Assembly: GCA_029891345.1 (NCBI GenBank)
Contig: CM057002.1
Coordinates: 17,854,295-17,918,294 of the forward strand
Reading direction: 5' to 3'
From: Dryococelus australis
Taxonomy: Eukaryota; Arthropoda; Insecta; Phasmatodea; Phasmatidae
Length of the DNA: 64,000 nucleotides
Shown: in pieces, positions 11,601-23,100 of the stretch
Position numbering within the stretch: position 1 is the first letter of the stretch
Layout of the letters: each line of letters opens with the position of its first letter
Made by a program: the position numbers and the translations under genes
Notes under the pieces: model-generated
What the model was told of the DNA's origin: nothing
The model's input: only the letters and a program-made list of their open reading frames with translations
The model's database searches: none

Positions 11601-12041
11601 TGATGTCACTTGCGCTACATGTAGCAGGCCCTCCTCAGAGCTGTGACGTCACTTGCAGGAGGCATGGCAGGCCCTCCTCAGAGCTGTGACGTCACTTGCA
11701 GGAGGAGTGGCAGACCCTCGTCAGAGCTGTGACGTCACTTGCAGGAGGCGTGGCAGGTCCTTCTCAGAGTTGTGACATCACTTGCAAGAGGCGTGGCAGG
11801 CCCTCCTCAGAGCTGTGACGTCACTTGCAGGAGGCGTGGCAGGCCCTCATCAGAGCTGTGACGTCACTTGCAGGAGGCGTGGCAGGTCCTCCTCAGAGTT
11901 GTGACATCACTTGCAGGAGGCGTGGCAGGCCCTCGTCAGAGCTGTGACGTCACTTGCAGGAGGCTTAGCAGGCCCTCGTCAGCGCTGTGACGTCACTTGC
12001 AGGAGGCGTGACGTCAGAGCTGTGACGTGACTGTCTTGCAG
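11597..12041 (+). repeat. 43-bp minisatellite carrying CRE and acceptor-like sites
   Basis: Units begin at 11597 (degenerate), 11641, 11684, 11727, 11770, 11813, 11856, 11899, 11942 and 11985, each starting like CTGTGACGTCACTTGCAG. A truncated unit starts at 12020. Most units contain the CRE palindrome TGACGTCA (TGACATCA in two), followed by CTTGCAG, which looks like a 3' splice site. The last partial unit, CTGTGACGTGACTGTCTTGC, ends in the AG that is the acceptor of the TMEM151 exon at 12042. Unit identity is high, so the array is young. Confidence 0.95.
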
Positions 12042-12319
12042 GGTTCGCGTTCTCGAACGTGGAGGCGGCGGCGGAGTTCGAGGAGCAGCGCGCGAGATTC
12101 TTCGCTGAGCACGAGCGCTACGACGACTACATGGAGATGCGCGAGGGGCTGGACTTGTCCAACGTGTGCAACTTCAAGGAGTATGTGATAGCGTACAGCG
12201 ACCCCGACCACCTGCCCTGGTACTCCCGCCAGACCGTCTTCTGGACCTGCAGCCTGCTGCTGCTGTCCTGGCCGCTGCGCATGATCATCGAGTGCAACAC
12301 CGCCTACGTACACTACCAG
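12042..12319 (+). CDS. TMEM151: TMEM151-family protein, penultimate coding exon
   Basis: The exon opens after a CTTGCAG acceptor and closes at CAG|GTACTT. It starts with two bases completing a split codon, then encodes 92 residues: FAFSNVEAAAEFEEQRARFF, then DDYMEMREGLDL, then LPWYSRQTVFWTCSLLLLSW and PLRMIIECNTAYVHYQ. The order matches the conserved C-terminal half of the vertebrate TMEM151A/B domain, including the QRARFF, DDYME-REGL and LPWY-R-FW-SWPLR blocks. The hydrophobic stretch around VFWTCSLLLLSWPLRMII is the probable last transmembrane helix. The exon is strongly GC-rich compared with its surroundings. The family are multi-pass membrane proteins of poorly defined role. Exons for the N-terminal helices are not visible. 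Confidence 0.85.
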
Positions 12320-13213
12320 GTACTTACTACATACTCCACTCCTAACCTAGCCTCCACACATTCTCCATACTGTTCGATAACCCTAATACCTTTATTATAA
12401 TGAGTGTTCAGGGCACAATTAATAAAGTTCATGTAGTTCAGTTAATAAGAAACATGAGCTGTAATAAAAATATATATTATTTCTTTCTGTGGAACATCTC
12501 ATCTGCATTCTCAATTACTCTATTCATATTCCTGTCGGAGTTATTTACCACTTATTATAAAAACGGACTTATATGCTTGAGATCTGAGCTCTCCATATAC
12601 TTATCCCACATTATATCTAAAATTATGTGATACATAAAACCTGGTGGAGTTTCAAAAATTGGGATATTTATTTCCAGAAACAAAATAAGAGAATATTATC
12701 CAAAGTAACCTTTTTGTAACAATTTTAGAAAAACACTGCAGCACTGATGTATTTGACCACAAATCAATTCATTTTTTTATGTCGGCAGAGTAACGCAAAT
12801 ATAAAATTTATATAAAATGCTTTGCGTGATTGATCTGCCCTATCCATTTTAAGTTCCACGATAAAATATAAACATAAATGAGTGAGATGTTAAATCCTAA
12901 CTGTAGGCGAGCCAAAAGAGATCCTTCATTACGTTTCAATGATTTAAAACTATATGAAAAATCAAACCCTCAAAAATAATTCTCTAATCGAAAATTAAAC
13001 TTCTCAAAATTATTTTGAAAAGAATATTTCTATTAATTGGTACTTTCAACAAGTGACAATGTACTAACAGAAAAGTTATTTTTGCCACTGATTAAGGATT
13101 TTAATCAAATAGACAACGATATTGCATTACTAAACGGAAAAAATATCCTCAAAACATTTTTAAAAATCACTCGAAAGACTTCAAAAATTCTACTTTAAAA
13201 AAAGTCCCTAGTG

Positions 13214-13463
13214 ATTGAATATATTTGGACGGCTCTTAACACCGAGGTCTTGAGAGCCGATAAAGGTGATTGAGGTGAGTGTGTGGCGGCGCCACGGTGG
13301 GGGGGGGGGGGCGGGGGAGGCGGGAGATCCCTGAGAAGGCCCGCTGACCAGCGGCATCGTCTGGCACAATTCCCACATGCGGGAGTCCGGTGGCCCGGCC
13401 GGGGATTGAGCCTGGGTCGTCTTGTTGGGAGGCTGATGGTCTAACCACTCAGCCACCGTGGCC
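13214..13463 (-). mobile_element. tRNA-derived SINE (minus)
   Basis: On the minus strand the head reads GGGGCCACGGTGGCTGAGTG, with box B around GGCTCAATCCCCGGCC. The body follows the standard order and ends in the CTCTCAAGACCTCGG and TTAAGAGCC blocks. It lies antisense in the TMEM151 intron. A poly-G run sits at 13301-13312. Confidence 0.85.
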
Positions 13464-14112
13464 CCTTCAGCGGGAAAGGATCGGGGATCTAATCATAGCG
13501 TATTGTGAGTTCAAAACTTTATCTACACGGTATGACCACACAAACAATATAACCCTGTCTCCTCAAGTCTGGTGTAATAAAAGTGAAATGTGGCATCTTT
13601 GGTTTATTCCATTGGTTTACGTTTCAAGTAATAACGAGGCATTTGAAATAGTTAACTAGCTCATTCCCCTCAACACGATTCAACCCCCCCCCCCTTCCCT
13701 CTGTAAGGACCCTCCGTAGAGCTGGGCTGTAATGAAGTGAAGTAAGTGGCCACTTGCAGTCCACGTGTTCAGCTACAAGCCCTGCCTCTACCGCTGCGGC
13801 TCAAATTAACAGCTTTTCATGTCCATTAATTAGCCGCCAAACACCCTCCACTCCCCCTCCCTTTTTGTTACTTTCTGGCTCAGTTATCTGGGGGGGGGGG
13901 GGGGCAAAAAAGCGCCAGGAAAAATCCGTTTGGAAAGCAAAAGGTGTTCATGGATTGTTTGAAAAATGAAATGTTTATTTCATAATACATATATAAATCA
14001 CATATGATATTTTTTGGCTTGCCATGTTTACCTGCGCATTTTTCCATTCTCGATGTGCTTGCTGGAAATTATTAGTGAGCTCAAACATGCGTGTGGCAGC
14101 CATTTTTAACTA

Positions 14113-14350
14113 TAGCCTGTTCACGATAGTGAGCACTATTTAAGGTCCTCCAAAAATGTTTCTTTCACCCAATTTCTATCTTCCTGCTGTTTTTTTTTAT
14201 ATTAACATTGCAGTGTGACCAATAAACACAGGGTATTCATTTAAGAACTCTCAGAAGTTAGCGCCTGAGGCTGCAATAAGATATATTTGTTAGTGGTTAA
14301 TGCCGGTTGAGAAGGTCTTAAAAAGTGCTCACTTTACCGTGAATAGCCTA
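14113..14350 (+). mobile_element. Short family A MITE (~240 bp)
   Basis: It starts TAGCCTGTTCACGATAGTGA, ends CTCACTTTACCGTGAATAGCCTA, and has TA on both sides. The interior matches the short subfamily: CAATTTCTATCTTCCTGCTG, an AATAAACACAG block, and AATAAGATATATTTGTTAGT. Confidence 0.85.
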
Positions 14351-15053
14351 TACGTATCCGAACCACATCTAGTCTCGTAGTCTCAACCATCTATGACCTT
14401 GTAGTTGTTTTCTTATTTAATCTCTCGTATGTAGTTACATAAGTGCCGAAAATTGTAATTGTACATATAATACTTTACGGAACGATGATAATTCTAAAAG
14501 TGTCTCAGAGTTATATTATATCATTATTTACTTTCAGAGTAAGCAACTTGCCCTTTCATATAAAGCTGTCTGCAGAAACCAACGTAGTTTAATTTTCTTT
14601 CTTTTAATCAATATTTGTAATTAGCTACGCTAAATAGCCATGATTTAGTGAAGCTATCAGTGCGGTAGTATATTTTACCGTGTCAGTAATAAATAGAGCG
14701 TAATTTCCAGGAACTTGATAGAATATGGGTTCGTGTAACTCATGGGTCGTAAAAGAACATATATCAAACTGTCTTAAATACTTCTCAAGTATAATTGAAT
14801 GGGTATCTATCCTTCACCTCCAAAAATATGGCACCAAGGTATTTATTTGTGACATAATCTGTTTGCCACTTATCGATAATACTATATACACGTAATTTAC
14901 AGTATTCTTTATAGTCAAAGATGCAGTCACATTTTCCGAATCTCACGCAAATATACGCTCTAAAGTAATGGAAATCTAATTGCTAAGATATTATTACGAG
15001 GACCTGGCATGACAAACACACGGTCCATTTTAATTGTCATGGTAATATTACTA

Positions 15054-15295
15054 CAGGCTGTTCATGGTAAATGGAGCACTTTTTAAGGCCCTTCTAGAAT
15101 TTTCTTTTCATCCAATCTCCATCTTCCTGCTGCTTTTTAATATAAACATTGCAATGTACCGAATAATTACAGTGCATACGTTTCTCACTACCCTCAAAAT
15201 TTAATGTCTGAGGCTACAATAAGATATATTTATTAGTGGTTAAAGCCTGTCGGGAGGGCCCTAAACAAAGTGCTCACTTTACCGTGAACAGCCTA
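15054..15295 (+). mobile_element. Short family A MITE (~240 bp)
   Basis: It begins CAGGCTGTTCATGGTAAA and ends CACTTTACCGTGAACAGCCTA with TA flanks. The interior is the short-subfamily type and closely resembles the copy at 14113. Confidence 0.85.
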
Positions 15296-16659
15296 TACGC
15301 CGTTGTCATTTTACTCCAAGTACAATACACACATTAAATACGAATCATAGATTTCAATCAGTTTAACAATTCCTACTAAAACTTTAGTAAATTATTTGTG
15401 ACCTACTGGCGAATGAGTAGAATGTATTGACGTTTTAGTACCAGGCGAGTGCAATTCGCACTAAAAAAACAGTAGAAATAGCTAATAAATATATGAATAC
15501 CAGCAAGTAGAATAATCTGTAGAATCTTACTGAAGCCAGTGGAACAGTTTTAACAGATTTGCAGTGAAATTCGCCGATTCGGAGCAGATTTAAGAGTTTG
15601 GATGTTAAAGTGAATGGCATGATCATTCGAGAAAGACCTGCCTATTTTCGGTGGGTTTCTGCATGAACTTTGGTTGAACGCATCCTTCAACATTATGAGC
15701 AAACGATGTGGTCTTTAGTGGGTGTTTTGGTATGGCTTTCAACCGGCGATCCAGCTCAACGCACAGGTGTTCAGCGGAGTGCGTGAACTCAAACGACCAC
15801 CCTATAGTCCTTACTTCAAAACCAACTTAGTCGCCACACAAGACAAGTCCATAAGTTGTAGGTGACAGAAAGGCGAACAAATACAGGCCATCTTCACAGT
15901 TACATGGAAACAATTTTATTGTTCTTCGGGTTCCCCGTAGTTAAGTATGGTTTACAAATAAACCATCGCAATGTGGCTCGCGTTTAATTCACTATTTAGT
16001 GTTGCTTGATAAATCTGGGAGAATATATTTTTTTTTTTTTTTTAAGTTGAAACCACTATTCCAGAAAGTCAGTATCAACTTATGTATCAGTAAATCAGTG
16101 CATGTTTGGCAACTAACTGTGTTTGTACTGTCAGCTGACTAAATTTTCGAACAGTTTCTATTCACTGACGAATCAATTTAAAGTAATTAATATTTCACAG
16201 ACTTAATTAGGCATACATGATATTTTTCATAGTTTAATTTTGTTATAACAGCAATATTTTCCTGTAAAAAGATCACGAAGAAAGCATAGATTCTTCCAAC
16301 ACAACAGTTAATTTGTTATTTAGTTTTACATAATGAAATGAATGCAACATTTTTAAACCATTGACAGGAAGTACTGATTCCGAAGTAAATGTTATTACTA
16401 ATTAATTTTCGCAAGATTTAGTGGTTTTCCTACTCCTTGATCATTTAGTGGCTGGAAATAATACTCAAGTCATTAAAAAAAAGTGCACTTTTTGAAATCG
16501 GAGAAATTTTTTGTAGTATAGAATGTAAACCAGTTACATCACTGCCAGACTTGTGAAGGCAGGGTTGTATTATTTGTGTGGTCATGTAGTGTAGATACTG
16601 CCTTTGACTCACAGTATTCTATGATTAGAGACACTGTAATTTTTCACTATACCTTGGTA

Positions 16660-18007
16660 AAGGCTGTTCACGATCAAATGAGCACTTTTGAAAGCCCTGC
16701 TTGAAATCTTCTTGTAAAGACGTTGTGTGATCTTCCGCCTTACATGAAGGTAACATTGCCATGGGCCTCATCATTTTATTCATGCGTCGGTCAAGTGAAA
16801 CTATGCAATTACCAGAAAAGTAAATATTGTTCAGATCTGCTCATTTTTACACTTCGATGCATAAAAATACAGAAAGCGAGAGAAATAATTTAACTTATTA
16901 CATATGGTTACCTGACATCGATGCATAATAAATACAAAGAGCGAGAGAAATAATTTAACTTATTACATATGGTTACCTGACATCGATGCATAATAAATAC
17001 AAAGAGCGAGAGAAATAAGTTAACTTATTACATATGGTTACCTGACACTTCGATGCATAATAAATACAAAGAGCGAGAGAAATAATTTAACTTATTACAT
17101 ATGGTTACCTGACACTTCGATGCATAATAAATACAGAAAGCGAGAGAAATAATTTAACTTATTACATATGGTTACCTGACACTTCGATGCATAATAAATA
17201 CAGAAAGCGAGAGAAATAATTTAACTTATTACATATGGTTACCTGACATCGATGCATAATAAATACAGAAAGCGAGAGAAATAATTTAACTTATTACATA
17301 TGGTTACCTGACATCGATGCATAATAAATACAAAGAGCGAGAGAAATAATTTAACTTATTACATATGGTTACCTGACATCGATGCATAATAAATACAAAG
17401 AGCGAGAGAAATAATTTAACTTATTACATATGGTTACCTGACATCGATGCATAATAAATACAAAGAGCGAGAGAAATAATTTAACTTATTACATATGGTT
17501 ACCTGACATCGATGCATAATAAATACAAAGAGCGAGAGAAATAATTTAACTTATTACATATGGTTACCTGACACTTCGATGCATAATAAATACAGAAAGC
17601 GAGAGAAATAATTTAACTTATTACATATGGTTACCTGACACTTCGATGCATAATAAATACAGAAAGCGAGAGAAATAATTTAACTTATTACATATGGTTA
17701 CCTGACATCGATGCATAATAAATACAGAAAGCGAGAGAAATAATTTAACTTATTACATATGGTTACCTGACATCGATGCATAATAAATACAAAGAGCGAG
17801 AGAAATAATTTAACTTATTACATATGGTTACCTGACACTTCTTGTTCGACGTTAATATATGGAAACTTTTTCCCCTTCAACGTTACCAACTTAACTACTT
17901 AACTGGACACATGTTACTCACAGCGCACGTTAAAATATATGCAGGTAGGGGCCGTGACTTTTTATAAGGTTGATTTCAAAAGTGCTCACTTTAACGTGAA
18001 CAGCCTT
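16660..18007 (+). mobile_element. Family A MITE expanded by an internal satellite
   Basis: It begins AAGGCTGTTCACGATC, ends GTGAACAGCCTT, and is flanked by TA (16658-16659, 18008-18009). Both outer parts match the 400-bp family A copies, with a GCCATGGGCCTCATCA block on the left and TTCAACGTTACCAACTTAAC on the right. The middle has been replaced by 15 tandem copies of the family's own internal segment, bringing the element to 1,348 bp. Confidence 0.9.
16850..17840. repeat. 65/67-bp satellite, 15 copies
   Basis: ATGCATA landmarks fall at 16857, 16921, 16986, 17053, 17120, 17187, 17252, 17317, 17382, 17447, 17512, 17579, 17646, 17711 and 17776. Units differ by a 2-bp linker variant (CATCG versus CACTTCG) and by ACAAAGAGCG versus ACAGAAAGCG. 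The variant pattern starting at 17120 recurs at 17579, seven units later, indicating a block duplication inside the array. Otherwise the copies are nearly identical. Confidence 0.97.
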
Positions 18008-18276
18008 TACCAATGTATAAGGCATACAAGTATCCTATTTCTCGTGTGTCAATGGACATCTGCTCATCCGACACGATGTGTGTGACTCAGGGGCAGTAGT
18101 GAACATTCAGCTACTGTGTTGACTTAGTCCCGAGTAGCCAGTAGAACAGAATACTTAGTTCTGCCTGTGACCTCTACTCGACCCTGGACTGTGGGGATTA
18201 GCATAGTGCCGTCTTATAACACGAAGTTCTAAGGTCTCTAGTACTTATTGTTGACTGAGTCTGGACTTGTGTGCAG

Positions 18277-19392
18277 GTGACGAAGCTGTTCGGAGTGAAT
18301 TACGACGTCTCGGCGTCCACTCCCGACGCCACCACGGCGCCGACGACCAACGTCGACTCGTCGCGCGGCGAGCTGTCCCACGACAGCACCATCGACAGCG
18401 GCGACCTGGAGGCGTGCATCCGCGACAACTACGCCATCGTGCCCAGCTACTCGGAGTCGCTGCTGATGGAGGCAACACACGAGCCCATCAACACCGACAG
18501 CAACGCCAACGTGCCAGCGGCACGGCTGCCCATCGCACACTCTTCCTACAGCATCCGGGGAACGGCGTCCGGGGCAGCGGCGGCGCCCGCCGGTAGGCGC
18601 TCCTGGGGCGGCGTGTTCAGCTCGGGCAGCAGGTCGTCCCTGTCGCGGGCCTCGATGGCTGGGACAGGCGATGGCAGCCGGCGGGTGTCTGTGCATGGGA
18701 ACCGCCTAGTGTACTTGGCCAGCCCGCTGGCGGAGCATTGCCCGCAGGACCCGCTGCAGGGCCGCAGCGTCACGACGCCCACGGAGAACCCCCCTGCCTA
18801 CGAGGACGCCCTGCGCCTGCCTGCGCTTTCGCGCCTGCGTCGCTCGCTTACTGACCGCGGCGAGATCTGCCAGCGCGAGCACCGCTGGAGCTCACCCGCA
18901 TGCGGCTGTGGGGACCGTGTGGCTGATGCCGGTCTTACAGAGGGCGACCGTGTCAGGCTGCAGCCGCGCGCTTGTAGCGGAGACCGTGTGACCGACTCGG
19001 TGGCTGGGGCTGCCGAAGGCGAGCGCGCCAGGCTGCAGCCACGTGCTTGTAGCGGAGACCGTGTAACGGACGCGGGTATCATGGTTGTGGAAAGCGACCG
19101 TGTCAGGCTGCAAGCGCGCGCTTGTAACGGGGACTGCACAGTAGACGTGTGCACTGTGGTAGTGGAGACTGACCGTGTAAGGCTGCAGCCACGCGCTTGT
19201 AACGGAGACCGTGTTATGGACGCGGGTACTGGGGCTACGGACAGCGACCGTGTCAGGCTGCAAGCGCGCTCTTGTAATGGAGACCACGCATTAGACACAG
19301 GCACTGTGGTCGCGGAGAGCGACCGTGTTAGGCTACAACCGCGCCCTAGTAGACTCGGCAGACCGCTTATCACCATGGAGACCAGCTTATAA
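18277..19392 (+). CDS. TMEM151: TMEM151-family protein, last coding exon
   Basis: It follows a TTGTGTGCAG acceptor and encodes 371 residues, ending ITMETSL then TAA. It starts VTKLFGVNYDV, continuing YVHYQ of the previous exon as in TMEM151 proteins. Next come a Thr/Ser-rich linker, an acidic DSGDLEACIRDNYAIVPSYS block, a basic Ser-rich stretch (SSGSRSSLSRASM), and NPPAYEDALRLPALSR. The last contains a PPxY motif (18790-18801), a possible WW-domain ligand in the cytosolic tail. The final ~150 residues are a 25-residue repeat (see 18907-19350). The exon is very GC-rich. Identity rests on the junction and the PPAYEDAL region; the repeat part has no counterpart I know. Confidence 0.85.
   Translation: MTKLFGVNYDVSASTPDATTAPTTNVDSSRGELSHDSTIDSGDLEACIRDNYAIVPSYSESLLMEATHEPINTDSNANVPAARLPIAHSSYSIRGTASGAAAAPAGRRSWGGVFSSGSRSSLSRASMAGTGDGSRRVSVHGNRLVYLASPLAEHCPQDPLQGRSVTTPTENPPAYEDALRLPALSRLRRSLTDRGEICQREHRWSSPACGCGDRVADAGLTEGDRVRLQPRACSGDRVTDSVAGAAEGERARLQPRACSGDRVTDAGIMVVESDRVRLQARACNGDCTVDVCTVVVETDRVRLQPRACNGDRVMDAGTGATDSDRVRLQARSCNGDHALDTGTVVAESDRVRLQPRPSRLGRPLITMETSL
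18907..19350 (+). repeat. In-frame 75-bp coding repeat, six copies
   Basis: AGGCTGCA-type landmarks recur at 18955, 19030, 19105, 19180, 19255 and 19330, exactly 75 bp apart. Each unit encodes about 25 residues patterned DRVRLQPRACSGDRVTDAG plus a variable VVES-like linker. Spacing is kept in frame and most differences between units look silent or conservative. Antisense open frames of 131 and 192 codons here are by-products of the repeat. Confidence 0.95.
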
Positions 19393-20110
19393 CAGAGTGG
19401 CGTAGCGTTTTCTGGCTGCTTGCTTGCTCGCTTAGCTCGCTCGCTTCTTCTCGAATCTGCCCGTCGTTACTACCAAGATCTCTTGCAGACAGCGCGATGT
19501 TATCATTCGCATTATGAAGTAATCGGATTTAAAATGATTATAGTGCCGTTATTAGCTGAAATATAATGGCTGTCTTCATAACAATTGCAGGTTTATGAAA
19601 ACAACTGTGAATAATTAACGACCTGTGTAATTGCGAAGTGCAACAAGTATTACTCATTCAAGCATGATTGTGCAGCAAGCAGTGTGCTTCATTTTCAAGA
19701 GTGTCTCCATGGAGTTGTCGGCGTTGTTACAGGAACATTCGGAAAGGGTGCAATAGTGACTTACGACTGTTGCTTTAAGAGCTGCTGCCCACTGAATGCA
19801 TCATATTATAAATTTTGTGTCCATTGTTTGTTACGAGGTTTACTATGTATATTGCGAAAAACAAGGTGGGGATATATTTGTGTATGCACAAGCATTTTGA
19901 TATAATTGTTTTTCTAAATACTTCCAGTTACTATTTTTACAGATACAATTATTGTTCCTCAGTAGCTGTATTCGTATTAAGCCAGTGTTTTGCTACATGT
20001 TTGTTATGGATTCTGAAATAATGTGATTTATGTTTTTAGAGTTCTTCCATCCGACGCCTTCACCTTAAAAACACTTTTATCATTAATAAAAGAAAATATT
20101 CGAGTAAAAT
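19393..20110 (+). other. Probable TMEM151 3'UTR
   Basis: The sequence drops from GC-rich to AT-rich after the stop codon. An AATAAA is present at 20085-20090, about 700 bases downstream of the stop. Confidence 0.5.
20085..20090 (+). terminator. Candidate poly(A) signal for TMEM151
   Basis: Canonical AATAAA is the first clear one downstream of the stop at 19392. Another AATAAA could be used instead; transcript ends would decide. Confidence 0.45.
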
Positions 20111-23100
20111 GAATCCCAGGCATTTGCTGTCTTTAAAACTGAGCACAATATCAAATCTTTCTCATCTTTTGTGCATCCAGAGTGACAAAATTTGGAACTT
20201 TCACTTCTATTTCTTTTAAGTCTTAAAATACCAAAATTTAGGCTTTCGGCCTGTCCAGGTTTCTTATAGTGTACATAAAATTTTCTTTCGTATTTTATTA
20301 TTTCTCCATTTTAAGTTTATATAAATGAAACTAAGGAGGCGTCCAGTTCAGATACTAATTTTTCAGGCACTGAAATCGCCATTTTCTCTAGTGCCGAATA
20401 ATCTGCAGAACGTTTGCTACTTTTATTTCTTTCCATAATTCTGTAACTATAATCGGCCAAAGGTAGGGGGAGTTTCGTCTCCACAGGTACTATCCCGTTC
20501 AGCTGTTGCGGCATAGATATTCAGGCTTTATGTAAGAGATATAAAATAGACGTAAAATATGTCTGGTATGTTTTCCCCATAATGTCTGTTTTATAAATAT
20601 AACATTTTTGTGTGATTCGTTAGACCGTCTTAATGTATAACCAGTACTATGTATGTCTTGCCACTATACAAGCATAAGCTGCAAGCCAGGCAACTATTTC
20701 TGGCACTTGATATAAATTCAAAAATGTATGTCCTGTGCTTGGCCTGGTCAAGTGGCTGTTAAGAGTAATTACAACGTGACGTGCCATTATATTTTAGGAA
20801 ATTTTGGATTGCCACCGGTAAGTGCCACACTGCCTGCTAACAGCTGCTCTTTATTTGGTATGTATACCTAACAAGCGTAGATGATTTTCCTATATGGAAA
20901 GTCAGAATAACCAGTGTATTTGGTCATTTCCATGAGACAGAACTGATTCCTTACGAGACTAATAACTATCAACTGAGTGAACCATTTGTCCAATGATTTG
21001 ACCTACAAATAATGTACTGTTACAATACTCCTACAGAATTTGCAACACACCTCTGAGCCTGGCATATTATTCACAGTTACAATACTTAATATGAAAACAA
21101 AAATTTTAAATACCAAAGTAATAACAGTTTTTTTTATATAATTATATTACCCACCAATAATTAATTACTTTTCTTGTTAACATTATGTGTCGTTCTTCAT
21201 TTTACTGGTGTCACAATTAGTTCGCATAGCCAACTTCTGATTTCTCCGAGTGTGCTACCATTTATACGAGGAAAGCTTCCCATCTGGAATGTTATGGACG
21301 AAATATGGGTGACATTCCTTAATTTGTGATTATGGTTCAACAGTTATGTGCACGCTATGCTGCGCCAGCTCTCAGCTCTGGCGTATTTCTGTGCACGAGA
21401 CAACGTAAGGCTCTTTCTGAAATTACGGAACACAGTCAAAATTGTACCTAGTCTCGAAGAAAATTTGGAAATACCGAAGAGGTGTTTTGTGAGTACGGCG
21501 TTGCTAGGGACGCCAGAGTTCAACTCAGAATACTCGTCTATATCCAACGCGTACACCTGCAGATTTCCTTGGATTTAGTAAGAGGCCACGTGTCTTTGCG
21601 AGGAGACGGGGTATTTGGACGGGTCAGTCAGAATTACGTTACTCCAAGACTGAGCACTTGTAAAGTGCAGGCAAGTACCTAGAATGGGTAACAGTTGACA
21701 CTTCCAATCGCGAAAGGAATAGGAACTGAACTTTTTTTTTTTTTTAGAAATACAACTACACAATAACTCCTTTCGCGAAAACCTGGCGTCCTTACGGGTT
21801 CTATGTACTGAAACGTTTTCTGTGAAATCGTTGTTTGCGCGTAAACGCGTGTCTCGGTAAATAAATGTTCTGAAAATATGACATTTTGCTAGAAAGGATA
21901 AAAAAAACTATTGTCTATGTCGCTATCTTTTTACTTTTATAATATTAAGTGTATTAATGGAGAGAAAAAATTGTGAAAGTGGTCAAACATCGTATTTTTA
22001 AAGGATGCCTATGAAGTTTCATTAAAGCGGTAAGAGAAAAGTACGATTATACGCAGGTAGTTTGATTTGTGTGTTTTCATCACGTGTAATAAAACCCCGC
22101 AGTTACAAATCTAGTTTACACAGTAAAGCGTTACGACGGAAACACTGCACGCCTTGCGCGTAGGAGCGATAAGGCGCTAGGCGTGCGTGTTAGTGTCGCC
22201 CGTATCGCTCCCTCGCTTCTTGACCTCGGACGCGCAACACCATAGTCTCCTTAAGCATTGCTGTTATGGGAAATATGGAAATATCACAGTTCCAGGGGGG
22301 AGATATACAACTGTAGAATCTGCACGGATGTTTATCTTCCAGTTTATTGTCTTGGCACGCAGTCCTGCGCACTGGTCTACGCACAAATTTCAACACAATT
22401 CTCGCCCGAAATGTTATGAAGAACGTTAACTAACTACCTCTCTTGTACACGGCACTGCATGCTGGCATGATTGTGGCACAACATGCCTTGTCACCTTGTC
22501 ACGGGGTTATACTACTGACTGTAAAGGGTACTACAGAGCGAGTGAAGCCACTGCATGTCTTACTTGCAGTTGAGTCGTTGACAGGAAGAGAGACTATATG
22601 AGATTAGTCCTTTCTTCCATTAAACAGTTTATCGTGTTACTCATCGTCCGAAAATATCGTGCACAAAATGTGGTATCCATATCTCGATTCTTCCCCAAGT
22701 CATGAATTTTTTTCTGGACCTACATTGGCACTATTATTGAGCAGTCTTTGTATCCATGCCTTTCCTTGTTTTATTTATAGTAAATATAAGTTATTATTTT
22801 AAGGTAAGTCGTATTTTAGGGGAAAATAGTTTTGTTGATTTTTTTTTTATTGCGAGCAATGCAAGATACCGAAATTTTTACCTTCCATTACCGCTGAATA
22901 TGATTTTCTCGCTTAAGGAATTTCTTCCAGCCAATTTCTCAGTTGTGCAAGAAGGCTGGTAATGAACATAAAAGTCGCTGATCCATGTCTTTCGAAAATA
23001 TCTGAGCATTTTCGCCACACCGGTTTTACAGGAAGAATAGAAACCATGTTTGGTTCTCGTAGAGGTGAAAGGAAGTCTTGCATTGGTTACCAATCTTCCC

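Larger units (their letters stand above)
12320..18276 (+). other. TMEM151 intron (phase 0) full of mobile DNA
   Basis: Donor GTACTT follows codon CAG and acceptor TTGTGTGCAG precedes GTGACGAAG, so the reading frame YQ|VTKLFG is kept. The 5.96 kb hold a SINE (13214-13463), two short family A MITEs (14113-14350, 15054-15295), the satellite-bearing family A MITE (16660-18007) and several poly-G/C tracts. No other exon is recognised in it. Confidence 0.8.

Noticed and set aside
12059-12400. Unspliced 113-codon gene starting at GTG 12059
   Set aside because: Homology continues upstream of 12059 and stops exactly at the CAG|GT donor at 12319; the remainder is intron.
16850-17840. CRISPR-like array
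   Set aside because: Units are contiguous with no unique spacers, lie within a TA-flanked MITE and in a eukaryotic intron.
18798-19376. Long minus-strand open frames (131 and 192 codons) opposite the TMEM151 tail
   Set aside because: They exist because the 75-bp repeat contains no stops in several frames. The plus frame continues a recognised protein through correct splice sites and the minus frames have no family resemblance.
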